DNA of 64,000 nucleotides, taken from Gliomastix tumulicola (lineage: Eukaryota; Ascomycota; Sordariomycetes; Hypocreales; Bionectriaceae). Below are positions 22,202 to 33,043 of the stretch, in pieces. The translations under genes and the position numbers were made by a program. Where the stretch lies: positions 2,901,336 through 2,965,335 of the forward strand of contig BCHX01000006.1 in the NCBI GenBank assembly GCA_001599755.1, written 5' to 3'. Under the pieces are notes generated by a model. It worked only from the letters and a program-made list of their open reading frames with translations, was not told the DNA's origin and did no database searches. How positions within the stretch are numbered: the first letter of the stretch is position 1; every line of letters starts with the position of its first letter.

Positions 22202-25200
22202 ATGAGTAAACCGGTGGATTCGCAAGGGCCTAGGTACTATGGCCTGCGACAGCAGTATCCGGATCCTGGCGATCCGGTCGCTACCGATGAGAAAGACGTC
22301 GAGTAAGCCTTGCGAAGCCTCACCGAAATGCAGAGATTTTTACCGCTTTGACAAGCCTTTTTGCTGACGCCCGATGTTCCCTCTTGCGCCTTAGTGTCAT
22401 TGCCCTACACGGTCTGGCTGCCCAATCACCAAGGACTTGGATTGCGTGGAGGGTCGACGGCGACAAACATTCCGGCGACGTCAATTGGCTTAAAGACGAG
22501 CACATGCTGCCGTCGAGGCTGCCCACTGCCAGGATCCTCACCTACGACTGGAACGCCGAGTTCGACAGGGATGCCTCAGATGATATCTTCCTGGGGCATG
22601 CTAACACGCTGTTGGAAAGGATACACGTCGATCGTTCCGAGATGGTACGTACATTTCTACCTACATCAACACTATTCATCCTTATCCCCCCCCCTTTTCC
22701 CTCTTCTCCCCTTTTCTATTCATCCTCTAAGGCAAACCCAAACCCCCAACCCCCGAGGGTCCCTCTGGGAATATATACTAACTCTAAGGCAGGAGAGGTT
22801 GCAGAAGCCTATCATATTCATCGCTTCTTGTTTTGGCGGCTTGCTCCTAGCCAAGGCGCGTCCTGTCCCCCCAACCCCCACCCCCCAAAAAAACTTGATG
22901 AACCTGTCCAGGTAGTCTAACACTGTGGACGGGTGGCAGGCCATTCTTCGATCTACCGACCGATATCATTCCAGAACTAGCGAGTACGGCCAGATTTTCG
23001 GGTCCGTGATCGGTGTAGTTTTCCTGGCTACGCCGTTTGCCGGAAGCTGGGCGGTCGGCACCGAAGCTGCCCAGATCCGGCTCGAGGCGGCGCGCATAGC
23101 CTGCGAGGAGGCCGGCATACAGCAGTCAACAGAGCTCACCTCCCTGATGGCCCTGAGCTCCGACGGAAAACCGAGCCAGCTTGACGAGCTGGTGCAGCGG
23201 TTCGGTGACATGGTCGCCGACAAGGCTTTCCGGATCCCCGTCACTTGCTTCTACGAGACCAAGCACACGCCCTACTCGTCGTTGGAGTCCACCTTGCCTC
23301 CGAGCGATGGCGGGAGATCATTTCGCAAAGGGTCTGGGATGGTACGTCGAGGACTCTTAAAAAGCCTACTTGTTTGTTATATTTGTATGCGGCGGCCGTG
23401 CTGACGTGCGTCGGATGCCACCGCATCCTGCTTTAGATTGTCGATCGGCGCTCCGCCTCTCTACCAGGCACGAATCCAACTGGATTCGACGTCCGGCACA
23501 ATATGATGCACAAGTTCAACAGCCCTGACGATGATGGCTTCAAGAGGGTGTCAGTAACTCTCGCGGAATTTATCAAGAAGGCGGAGGGAAGTGTGAGAGA
23601 CAGTAGGAATCCTATTTCAACGGGGCCGTCCTTCTGACGGTTTGACCACTTCACCCCTTATTAATAGACTATGTTTAGATGGTTCGAACTACGGTCGCCT
23701 TGAAAAAGTAAAACCTACCGCGGCTGAGCAACAAGGCCAGTGAAAAATCCCAATCCTCGCTTTGATACGTCGGCTAATACCCAGCAGAGAACTCGAAAGA
23801 GGGGGCTCTCAACCGCAATTGCGCGACGGCCATTATGAACCCGGAGAAGATATTGAAGGCCATAGAGTTTGATGCTATGCATTCACGACACTCCAACATT
23901 GCCAAGGCTCTGCCAACCACTTGCCAGTGGCTTCTTCAACACCGCTTCTACCTTTCGTGGATCGACCCGCATCTCTCGGACGGATTCCTGTGGATTAACG
24001 GCAAGGCAGGCAGTGGCAAGTCGACCCTCATGAAGTTTCTCTTAGCCCAGGAAAAGGAGCGAGAAACAAGTCGATATGTTGCCATCTCCTTCTTCTTCAA
24101 CGCCCGGGGGAAGGAGCTCGAGAAGTCCGTGGAGGGAATGTACAGGTCCGTCGTCCATCAGCTCCTCTCGGCATACGAGGACCTCCAAACGTCCCTGGGA
24201 GAAGTGCTGCCGAAGGTCAGAAACCAAAACCAGTGCCCATCTCTGGAGGACCTCAAGGACATCCTAAATAGGGCTGTTCGCCGTCTCGGCGATCGCTCGT
24301 TCGTTTGCTACGTGGATGCTCTGGACGAGTGCGACGAGGAAGAAGTGCGCGACATGATTTACCATCTTGAACAGCTGTGCGGCGAGGCCAAGCCGGGCTT
24401 CCGCGTCTGCATTTCGAGTCGACCCTACCCATGCATGCATCTGAGACACGGCAACCGACTGAACCTGGACCACGAAGCAGGGCACTACGAAGACATACAG
24501 ACGTACATCGAGCAACGTCTGAGATTCGACAGCCCCAAGGCCGAACACATCCGGCAGGCGGTCCTTGACAAGTCAGCCGGCACCTTTCTATGGGTCGTCT
24601 TGGTCGTGGAGGCGCTTTCCAAGGACTTCTCACGGGGGCGAATGTTCGCTGTCGAGAGCAGGCTGAAGGCGACCCCCCCCAAGCTGAGCGACCTGTTTTG
24701 GCAGATCTGCAAGCGGGATAACGAGAACGACGCGGAGTTGAGGCTGTGCCTTCAGTGGCTCCTGTTCTCGAAAAAGCCTCTGACCCCACGGGCCCTCTAC
24801 TATGCCATCTGCGCCGGCATTCCCGAGGAGGCGGCGCTGGGCTGTTTGGGTGAGACGACGATCTCGGTGGAGGTGGCGACAAGATTCATCATTGGCGCTT
24901 CCAAAGGCCTTGCCGAAGTCACCGTCAATGCCGGTAAGCCACTCACAGAAGACAATCTGAATTGGGAAAATGAATACGGCGCGGAAGACGACGACGACCA
25001 TGATGAATATTGCGGCAGTGTGGAATCTGACCGAGAAGTCGAGGAGGAGGAGGAGGAGGAGGAGGAAGACGACGCCGAGGGCGTGGCATTCGAAGGCGAA
25101 GTCCAGTTCATCCACGAATCAGTCCGAGACTTTCTCCTCAGGGAGAATGGCTTGCAGAAACTGTGGCCCCGTAGTAGCGACGCTGAACCTAACATTGAGA

Positions 25201-27179
25201 GCCTGAGCCACCAGACACTCAAGGGATGCTGCTACGCGTACCTAGAATGTGTGGCCCCTTCTATGCTCTCCGCTCTGGAGTCGCAGGCGGATAGAGAGGC
25301 CCTTAAAACGGTCCAGGCCGTCCGCTTCCCGTTTTCGGAGTACGCCCTTGTCCACGTTCTCGCGCACGCCGAGCTGGCGGCGGAAGCCTTCGCCCAGCTG
25401 GACTTTCTCAAAACTGGTGGGCTCGCCATCAGGGCCTGGAGACAGCGACATCGTTCTTTACTTGCCGAGTTGGATCTGGAAGAAATGCCCGTATTTGGTG
25501 AGCCAGAAGGTCTGTACCAGCTCCTCGCATATGAGGGCCACCCCAACCTCATTGCAGAGTGGGTTCGAAATCAGACAATTGAGCCGAAGTCTCATGCATC
25601 AGCTCTCAGATCCGCGATAGTCGGCCAGGGGATCGAGAGGGCCATTCGGGCGATTCTCGGACTTGACAGGACCTGTCATACTTACTTTCCTGACTTGGTA
25701 CCATCGCAACCAGAGCACTGGGACCAGACAGCTGCCCGCCCGGAAAGTTTCCAGGCTTGGGTGTCTGAGTTGCGCAGCGCAGCCGAGGAAGGCGCTGCTG
25801 ATAGGATAGATTGGTTGATCGAGGCGGGCCCTCCAGCCGGTCAACGTATTGGCGTTGAAGCTTTCCGTGACATCAACCCCACGAGACAAAAGGACGCTGC
25901 CGACATTCTAGATTCTTTGCATCTTCGAGATCGCTTTGAGTTAATGACGCTTGCCGCAAGGCTTGATTTGGCAGATTTGGCCGTCCTTCTCATCTTATCC
26001 TTCGCTCAGACTCGAATTCGTCGAGGCGGCGACGACTTCCTCGATGCTCTCGACTCTCAAGAGAGTTTCATCGACCTTTTCTCAATGATAGCAATGCGGT
26101 ATCAATCTTGGGCGTGCACCAAATTACTACTGCATTTCGGTCTTGTTGAGTGGGACGAACAGACATCGAACCCGTCAAATAAGTCGGAAGTCGGACAGCC
26201 TTACCCCCGTACTAGAGAGCTGGCCGAAGAAATGATAGAGACCATGATTCGAGAGTCCCAGGCGTCATTACTCGAAATTTGCTTTCCCAATGGTATTGAC
26301 TTGGCTGGTCAGAGGGATCGCAAAGGCCGTCGCCCTCTGCACTGGGCTGCTCAGTGGTGTTGTATCGCCAACGTGATCGGTTTTCTCGTCAAGAGCGGGG
26401 AAGATGTCAATGCTAAAGATCAGCTCGGAAGAAGCCCGCTGATATATGCGGCCCAAAACAGTGTTGTGCGTGACATCGAGGCTCTCATCGATCATGGGGC
26501 CGACGTCCGCACGCACGACCGCAATGGCAAAACCGCTCTTCACAGTATTAAGCTCGATCCCGAAGCCGCAGAGTTGCTCATCAGACACGGTGCCGACGTC
26601 AACGCAAAAGACGAAGAGGGCCGGTGCCCCTTGTCTATCGCCGCGGAATTCGGATCTCATTCAATATCCGTTTCAAGAACCCTCATCAAAAACGATGCAA
26701 ATGTCAACCAGCCTGATGCAAGTGGCCGAGTGCCACTCACTTACACCGAGGACAAAGACGTAGCGAAATTGTTACTCAACCACGGGGCCGATGTTCACAT
26801 CACAGATGCTCAGGGCCGGAATGTATTTCACTGGGCAGTGGAACATGGCTCGCTCGCCATATTGAAATTGCTCATTGAGCGAGGCTCGGATGTTCGAACC
26901 GAGGACCATCTCGGCGTCGATGCATTAAAAATGTTGATTATACGATCGGCATCAGTCCATTGGCACTACGGTTCGAATTGCTATGACACCGCAGCCTTTT
27001 TGCTCAGGCGTGGCGCCAATATGTATGCAAAATCGCTAGACGGTCATGACGCTATAGATGTGGCGGTTGAGGTGCGTGAGAGGAACATGGCGCAGCTTCT
27101 CATCCAGTATGGAGCAGATTCATCAAGATTCAAGGGCCTCTCAACCTACGTCGACGGGAGACGGAACTGTGTTCCCTGA
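22202..27179 (+). CDS. NLR-type protein: degenerate esterase-like domain, NACHT, ankyrin repeats
   Basis: Six exons, 22202-22302, 22395-22644, 22793-22855, 22940-23341, 23437-23602 and 23785-27179, keep frame to give 1458 aa. The N-terminal domain resembles SesB-type alpha/beta hydrolases (DVIALHGLAAQSPRTW, then FIASCFGGLLLA near 126-137, SEYGQIFGSVIGVVFLATPF). The nucleophile elbow carries Cys130 instead of Ser. NACHT follows with Walker A GKAGSGKST (about 400-408) and Walker B YVDALDEC (about 503-510). An acidic run is coded by a GAG microsatellite. At least seven ankyrin repeats occupy about 1165-1445 (e.g. GRSPLIYAAQNS, LIDHGADVRTHDRNGKTALH). Intron 3 has a GC donor. Intron 5 (182 nt) is the least certain join; without it exon 5 reads to a stop at 23638. 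Confidence 0.82.
25041..25066 (+). repeat. GAG microsatellite coding poly-Glu
   Basis: About nine GAG/GGA triplets encode the acidic stretch EVEEEEEEEEEDD between the NACHT-associated region and the ankyrin part of the NLR protein. Length may vary between strains. Confidence 0.75.
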
Positions 27180-27565
27180 ACCGCAATAGCTTATTTCTCA
27201 CGGTAAATACTCAAATATAGCGCTTTTCTCACTGTCCCTTCGGTAGGACTTTGTGGCAGGCCCGGGATAGCGGCGGGACAAGGCGAGGTAGCTGTAAATA
27301 TAGATTGAGACAAGAACGCCATGAATGGGATCCCTGGTGCGATGTCCGAGGCATGGGTCCGCGTGATTTACGCAGATATAGAAGGTGATCTTGGGAAGAA
27401 GCATCGCAGATCACGATCAATGTACATCATGTTCAAACAACGCCGGGACCTTCGCTATGTTAATGATCAATGGCTACCTTGGAGACATCGGTAAGCTCGT
27501 TGCTGTATCACGCGCTATCGCAATTTTAGTCTGTAGTCGAAAATCATGGTTTCAAGACGGAATTC
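27180..27565. other. Convergent intergenic region, no gene seen
   Basis: The 3' flanks of the NLR gene (+) and the F-box gene (-) meet here. Nothing else is recognised. Confidence 0.5.
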
Positions 27566-29257
27566 TCAATATGGATAGTGATTGTCAATACCTATTCTAA
27601 ACAGACACCGCGACAACCCAGTCTCGTAGGAGTTTCGACAATCAGGATCGACACATGATCCCTCCTCAGCTTCCTGGCCTCTCCCTTCGTACGACGTTCG
27701 GTCCAACATATGATACCAGGTATGAGGCGGGACGACCGAATCGCCAGCGCCACTTCCCACAACGATAGACCGACGATATGTAGTTACGATGCAAGGGGAC
27801 TTGTTGTCTGCAACCGCTTGTCGATGGCTGCACCTCCTCACCTGCACTCTCGTTCCTATCATCGTGTCTTGCCGCCTCGACTCGTGCACCACAACCTCGT
27901 CAGTCTCACGGCCTACTTTCTGATGGCCCGTGACATGGTCTGCGCTGAAGACGGACTGGACGGCGGACTGGCCAGACTGGTAGTCGATGCAGTCGCACTC
28001 GCTGGGTCGGAAACACACCATCTCGGGCAGATGGCCTGCATACAGCGACGGGACAATGTACTTTGCCCCGTTCTGGCGGTGTCGGACGAACATGTCCCTC
28101 ATCTCCCTCTCTGTAAGAGTCCCCGGTCTAACGCCTGGCCGATGCACCGGAAGGATCCCCCGGCCCGAGTGTGCGTGCCACACGATGTCCAGCTCAAATT
28201 CGCGGCCACGTATTCTCCGCAGCTGCACGATAGGCCCGTGCTGTCTGCACTCACGGGTGTGACTTTGGTGTCGGCACCGAGTGAGCTCGATGCACATGAA
28301 CGCCACGGTGTCGAGAGCGCCCATCGTCTCTCTTCTGCGCCTCATCCTCTCCCTCAATCCCAGTATGCCTCGCTCCACGTCTGCCCACGTCAGAGCCAGG
28401 TGGCTGCAGACGCGCACGTGGCCCTCCCTCCCGACACAGACACGCTTTTCGTCATCCTTGCGCGACTCTGCGAGAGAGAAGAGCTTGAAGAGGTGCCTCT
28501 CTTTACACCCGCTGCACTGCTTCCAGTTCCATATGGGCCTCCAGAACTTGCAGTCGCCCCATCGGGCGTGTGCCCTCTCGTGCAGCTTCTCCGCCCGGCA
28601 GCGGTCACAGAGTCTGTCCTTTTCGAACAGATGGCGAACGAGGGCCGTTTCGCGGATTCCGAGGGTCTCAAGGCCCGATGTATACCGGCCCGGGCCCCTC
28701 CCGTCGTCACGAGTGACATACCAGCAGGGGCGATCATGGGCCGCGTGGCACAGCCGACAGAAGACGGAGAACCGATTAGATCCCACCGGAGAACCCTCCG
28801 GCTGGAATTCGTCGAGGCTGGCCAAGTGGCGGAAGAGCCGCGAGGTGCGGCTGAGCATGAAGAAGCCGATCGTGTCATCTTTCAGGTGATGCATGATCAG
28901 CAGGAGGATCTCGCGCGGCAGGTTGTACATCCTGCTGAACTTGTGGTTGCAGAGGGCGCGGGCGGGCAGTGGATCCATGCTCTGTTCGAAGTAGGCGAGG
29001 TGTTCCCAGACCTGCTCTTCTTCTCTTTGCGTGCGCTTTCGGATTTTGATGCCTCTTGCGGCGGCGTATTTGGCCGCGATCCATTGGCGCACACCGTCGG
29101 ATTCGGGGACGGGACAGATCTGGTCCCTACGCAGGAGACGCTTCATGGTAGAGATGAAGACATCTCGAGTGCCTGACTTTCGGGGTTTCTGATTTTGTTC
29201 CGATTCAGACGTATCCGGCAAGGCCTTAGGGCCCTTCTTCTTACTGAAGATGGGCAT
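27566..29257 (-). CDS. F-box protein with Cys-rich (zinc-binding-like) region
   Basis: A single exon; the chosen ATG at 29257 gives 563 aa (MPIFSKKKGPKAL). The frame stays open 80 codons upstream, but that part is AT-rich and reads like leader. An F-box lies near residues 112-147 (NLPREILLLIMHHLKDDTIGFFMLSRTSRLFRHLA). It should bind Skp1 and recruit targets to an SCF ubiquitin ligase. Downstream are Cys pairs C-x2-C (CRLC, CDRC, CSGC) interspersed with His and Trp (CWYVTRDD, FWRPIWNWKQCSGCKERH), a pattern seen in many expanded fungal F-box proteins of unknown target. The last 140 residues are low in hydrophobics and unrecognised. It is convergent with the NLR gene. Confidence 0.75.
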   Translation of the reverse strand: MPIFSKKKGPKALPDTSESEQNQKPRKSGTRDVFISTMKRLLRRDQICPVPESDGVRQWIAAKYAAARGIKIRKRTQREEEQVWEHLAYFEQSMDPLPARALCNHKFSRMYNLPREILLLIMHHLKDDTIGFFMLSRTSRLFRHLASLDEFQPEGSPVGSNRFSVFCRLCHAAHDRPCWYVTRDDGRGPGRYTSGLETLGIRETALVRHLFEKDRLCDRCRAEKLHERAHARWGDCKFWRPIWNWKQCSGCKERHLFKLFSLAESRKDDEKRVCVGREGHVRVCSHLALTWADVERGILGLRERMRRRRETMGALDTVAFMCIELTRCRHQSHTRECRQHGPIVQLRRIRGREFELDIVWHAHSGRGILPVHRPGVRPGTLTEREMRDMFVRHRQNGAKYIVPSLYAGHLPEMVCFRPSECDCIDYQSGQSAVQSVFSADHVTGHQKVGRETDEVVVHESRRQDTMIGTRVQVRRCSHRQAVADNKSPCIVTTYRRSIVVGSGAGDSVVPPHTWYHMLDRTSYEGRGQEAEEGSCVDPDCRNSYETGLSRCLFRIGIDNHYPY

Positions 29258-29569
29258 AGTGGTTGATGATGTGGTGATAGTCTGGTACTGATGTCTTCGT
29301 AGGACTGTATTGCCACCAGGGATTTGAAAATCGGAAGGATTGTCCAACACATATATAACTACGTTAGAAATAAGGACGCTAGCAGTTCGGCAAATTTTCA
29401 ACCCCAAGTTTACAATTCCAGCCTCTGTCAGAGGCCGGGACGAGAGGTTGGGTGGCTGACTTTCAATGGACAGGCTGTTGTAGTTGTTGCATGTCACTTT
29501 ATGGCCCAGACTGCTAGCTCAAAACAACAAGATCTTGGATATTCTAGCAAGCTCGCTTCGAATTGTAAA
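29258..29569. other. Upstream region of the F-box gene
   Basis: Contains the upstream region of the F-box gene and the 3' flank of the alpha-galactosidase gene. No additional gene is seen. Confidence 0.5.
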
Positions 29570-31887
29570 TCAAAGCCTCTCGATGAGCACAATCTTGCTA
29601 TCGTAATCACGACGGAAATCAAATCGGATGCCCCCGTGCATCAGTGTAGCACCGGATACCACCTTCTCCCCATCAAGCTTGTACTTGGCAGAAGGCTCCA
29701 GCCCCTGCAACCGGACAAATGGATACTCGTGGGAGACTGTCGACAGGAGGTGGAAAGCGAACAGGACAGCCTGGCTCCCGTCCTCTGAGACGATGAGCGC
29801 CGCGGGATCCTGCGACTCCTCCGGCAGCCTCAGCCTCCACAGGTCTCCCTTGATGACGATGGGGTTGATCTTCTCAGCGAGGGCCACGAGCTCGGGGATC
29901 TGCGCCCGCTCCTCCTCTGGCAGCTTGTCCGGGTCGAGTTCGAATCCGAAGGAACCACCCATCAAGGCCACATGAGCGCGGAATTGGAGCGACTGCGTGC
30001 GCTTGGTGACGTGGCTGGGGACAGCGCCGACGTGCGCCCCCATGGTCGAGGCTGGGTAGACCAGAGAGGTGCCGAACTGGATCTTGATTCGGTCCAGGGG
30101 ATCCATGTTGTCTGAGGCCCAGACCTGTGGGAAGTACTGCAGGATGCCCGGGTCGAAGCGCCCGCCGCCGGCTGAGCAGCCCTCCCACAGCACATCGGGG
30201 AAGCGAGACGTGAGATTGTCAAAGACTCTGTAGACGCCTAGGATGTACTGGTGGAAGCTCTGAGGGGAGGCAGTCTCATGGATGGCGCGGTTGTTGTCCC
30301 ACTTGACGTACGTGACGGGTGAGTTCCGGTCCTTGACGAGGTCCGCGATCGACTCGATGATGTAATCCTGCACTTCCCGGAGGCCGAGATTCAGAACAAG
30401 CTGCTCTCGGGCCTCAGTACGCTTGTAGTCGGCCGCGCTGAGAACCCAGTCCGGGTGGTTCTCGTACAGCTCAGACCTGGGGTTGACCATCTCGGGCTCG
30501 ACCCAGAGGCCGAATTGCAACTTTTCCGTAGACCCTGCCACATCGATCTTCCTGACTTTATCAATGAGGGACGACAGACCGTGAGGGAAGCGTACGGGAT
30601 TCGCCTTCCAATCGCCCAGGCCAGCGTTATCCTTGAGACGCGGATGCTTGACGCCAAACCAGCCATCATCCAAGACGAAGAGCTTCGTGCTCAGACCAGC
30701 AGCCGTGCTGGCTAGCTTCAAAAGCCGGTCCTCGTCGAAGTTGAAGTAGAGCCCCTCCCAGCTATTCAGCAAGACGGGACGCGTCTCGTTCACAAACTTG
30801 CTCTTGATGAGATGTCGTCGATACAGACGGTGGAACTTGCGTGACATGTCGCCGAGGCCAGCATCTGAGAATACAGCGACGCATTCTGGGGACGTGAACG
30901 ATTCTTCGGGCTTCAGGGGCCATGAGAACTGCAGGCTGTTCAGGCCTATGGACGTGCGGACTAAGCCGCGGTGGCCCTTCTCGACCTCAGCGGTGAAAGA
31001 GCCAGTGTACACGAGCGAGAAGCCCCAGGCATCTCCTTGCGTCTCGGTCGTGTTTGGCGAGACCAAGCCAAGGAATGGGTTGAAGAAGTGTGATGAATAG
31101 CCGGTATTGCTGCCGAAACTGCCACAACCACCTAGTCAGTATTCCGCACAGTCCAGGGAGGTGGTTTTCTTGCTCACCCTTGCGTCCCGTACTCGACTCT
31201 CCGTCGGAACTGGTTACGCTCCCGGCTCCAGTCTCCTCGAAGCCCGATCAGATCATACTCGCCGACAGGAAAATCCACGCTGAAGCTGGCGAGCTTCTCG
31301 ACAGTGATCTGCTTCTGGCTCCTGTTGGTGATCTTGACACTCCGTACGATGGCATCGTGCTCAGGGAAGACCGAGTACGAGATGTCCGCCGCAACGGACG
31401 AGTGCTCGTCAAACAGGTGCACCACCAGCGTCGTCACGCTCTCCCCCGTTCCAAAGGTAGCAGGGAGGCCCTCCAGGCTAGGCTTGCCCTCGACGATGGT
31501 GTGCGACTGGTACCGGAAGGCGCTGACTGTGTTCCCTTCCTCGTGCTTGATGACCACGGCCGGGTTGCGGAAGTCCCCGCGGCCGAGGTCGGGGAACTCC
31601 CTCGTCTGCCAGCCGCCGACGGCGAAGCTGTCCGTGGGGATGGTGCCGGGGGAGATCGGGTCCTCGGAGACGAGGCCGCCGAAGTGGTCGGATCTGAGCT
31701 CGCCGCTGGCTTCGTCGACGTGGAAGCGGTAGGACGTGCTCTTCCCGTTCAGAGCGAATGATTTGCCATCGACGACCACGGCTGATTCTAATTAGCATGA
31801 TGTCAAACATGGAGTCTGCCAGAGGGGGGGGGCATTACGCTTGAGGCCCATGTCTGAGGACTTTGGGACGATCTTGGAGGCTGTCAT
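29570..31887 (-). CDS. GH36 alpha-galactosidase (intracellular type)
   Basis: Exons 31887-31839, 31781-31178 and 31118-29570 (introns of 57 and 59 nt) encode 733 aa, normal for fungal GH36. The N-terminal beta-sandwich includes [19 protein letters not shown] and [19 protein letters not shown]. The barrel carries VLDDGWFG, the nucleophile motif YVKWDNNR (Asp492) and [12 protein letters not shown]...WASDNMDP with the acid/base Asp554, matching the family's spacing. There is no signal peptide, so it probably hydrolyses imported alpha-galactosides (melibiose, raffinose) in the cytosol. A maltose-type permease lies head-to-head 1.16 kb away and a Zn2Cys6 regulator follows that, suggesting a catabolic locus. 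The C-terminal beta domain is complete ([21 protein letters not shown]). Confidence 0.93.
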
Positions 31888-33043
31888 GATGGGACAAGAA
31901 CGGTGAAGCGAGTGTGATTCTGGCGGAAGCACTGAGGGGAAGTGAGAGGCAGAACTGGCTTCGCAGTGCCCTGTGATGGATGGGAGGGAAGCCCCTTATG
32001 TACGAAATATATTAACGAGCCAGCATGGGAAATCATCCTCCAGTGAGAGTCCTCCAACGTTTAATTATATACTTTTCCACCTCTTTTCCGAGTCACACGT
32101 GTAGCTCCTCCCCACCCGTATATGCAGCATTTTGCATCCAACATCCCACGTTCGATGGGGGGGGGAATAGCTGATCCACAGCTTCTCAGCATCGACCTCG
32201 TGGTTCGTCAAGCTTCTCTTCGCGTGGAGAAACCTCCTCTTTCTCGCCGAGGGGGAAGGTCCTCGAGGCCTCGTCCGGGCCTCCGCAAACGGAGCTTGTC
32301 GGGACGATAAAAAAGCAACGGCCTAGAGAAACATCTGCTGCCGGGGCTGGCACGAGGCACCGAAAAATTACCCCGAAGCGCCCAAGCGAGTTCCGTAGGC
32401 CCTGACAGTCATTAGCGGCGGAAAACCCCTCAGCATAGCGGCGGAAATTTGCGTATGCCGAGCCCGGCGAACTGCGGGGGAAGAAAGGAAAGAAAGAAAA
32501 GAAAGGGCCTGAGGGGTGGGTGGTGGGTGTGGGACGACGGAGAGTCCCATCGACGACCTCGGAGAGATCAAGAAGGGGCAACCGAATTCCGATGTCGAGA
32601 CGCTGTGGCCAGGGACAGGTATCCCTTGTCAGATGGCACAGGGTAGTTTAATTACTTAAGCGGCGCTATGTCTTGACTCCAAGGCAAGATCCGTAGGACA
32701 ACATGAGATAGCGTCTGGGAGTGTCTCAGTTCTCATGCCATAGATGACTGGTGATAGCGGCAGCGTCGGGTCGTACGTGGCAAGATGGATGATTGGGTGC
32801 CGAGGGATGCATTCCAGCTGAGTATCTGAGAGTCACCATGGCAAAACTTGGATCTACGCGTCGTACCATCGACATGCTGCTCCTCGTGACGTCCTGCTCG
32901 CCACCCGGTGTAGCCAGCCTCCAAGTCGCCCTGATCTCAAGGCCGTGATCGAGTCTCAATAATTATCGCGACTTAATCCTGTCACGGACGACCTAATCAA
33001 AAGTATCTCTATCCAAACATCACCAGCTCACCTCGTTTCCAAT
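31888..33043. promoter_or_regulatory. Shared divergent upstream region of alpha-galactosidase and permease
   Basis: 1.16 kb without a gene between two divergent starts. It contains a G9 run near 32158-32166 and purine tracts near 32470-32500. No operator could be assigned by eye. CreA-type or CGG-triplet sites would need a motif scan. Confidence 0.4.

Noticed and set aside
27710..29176. 488-codon plus-strand frame opposite the F-box gene
   Set aside because: The minus strand shows the F-box and Cys motifs; this frame has none and is an antisense shadow.
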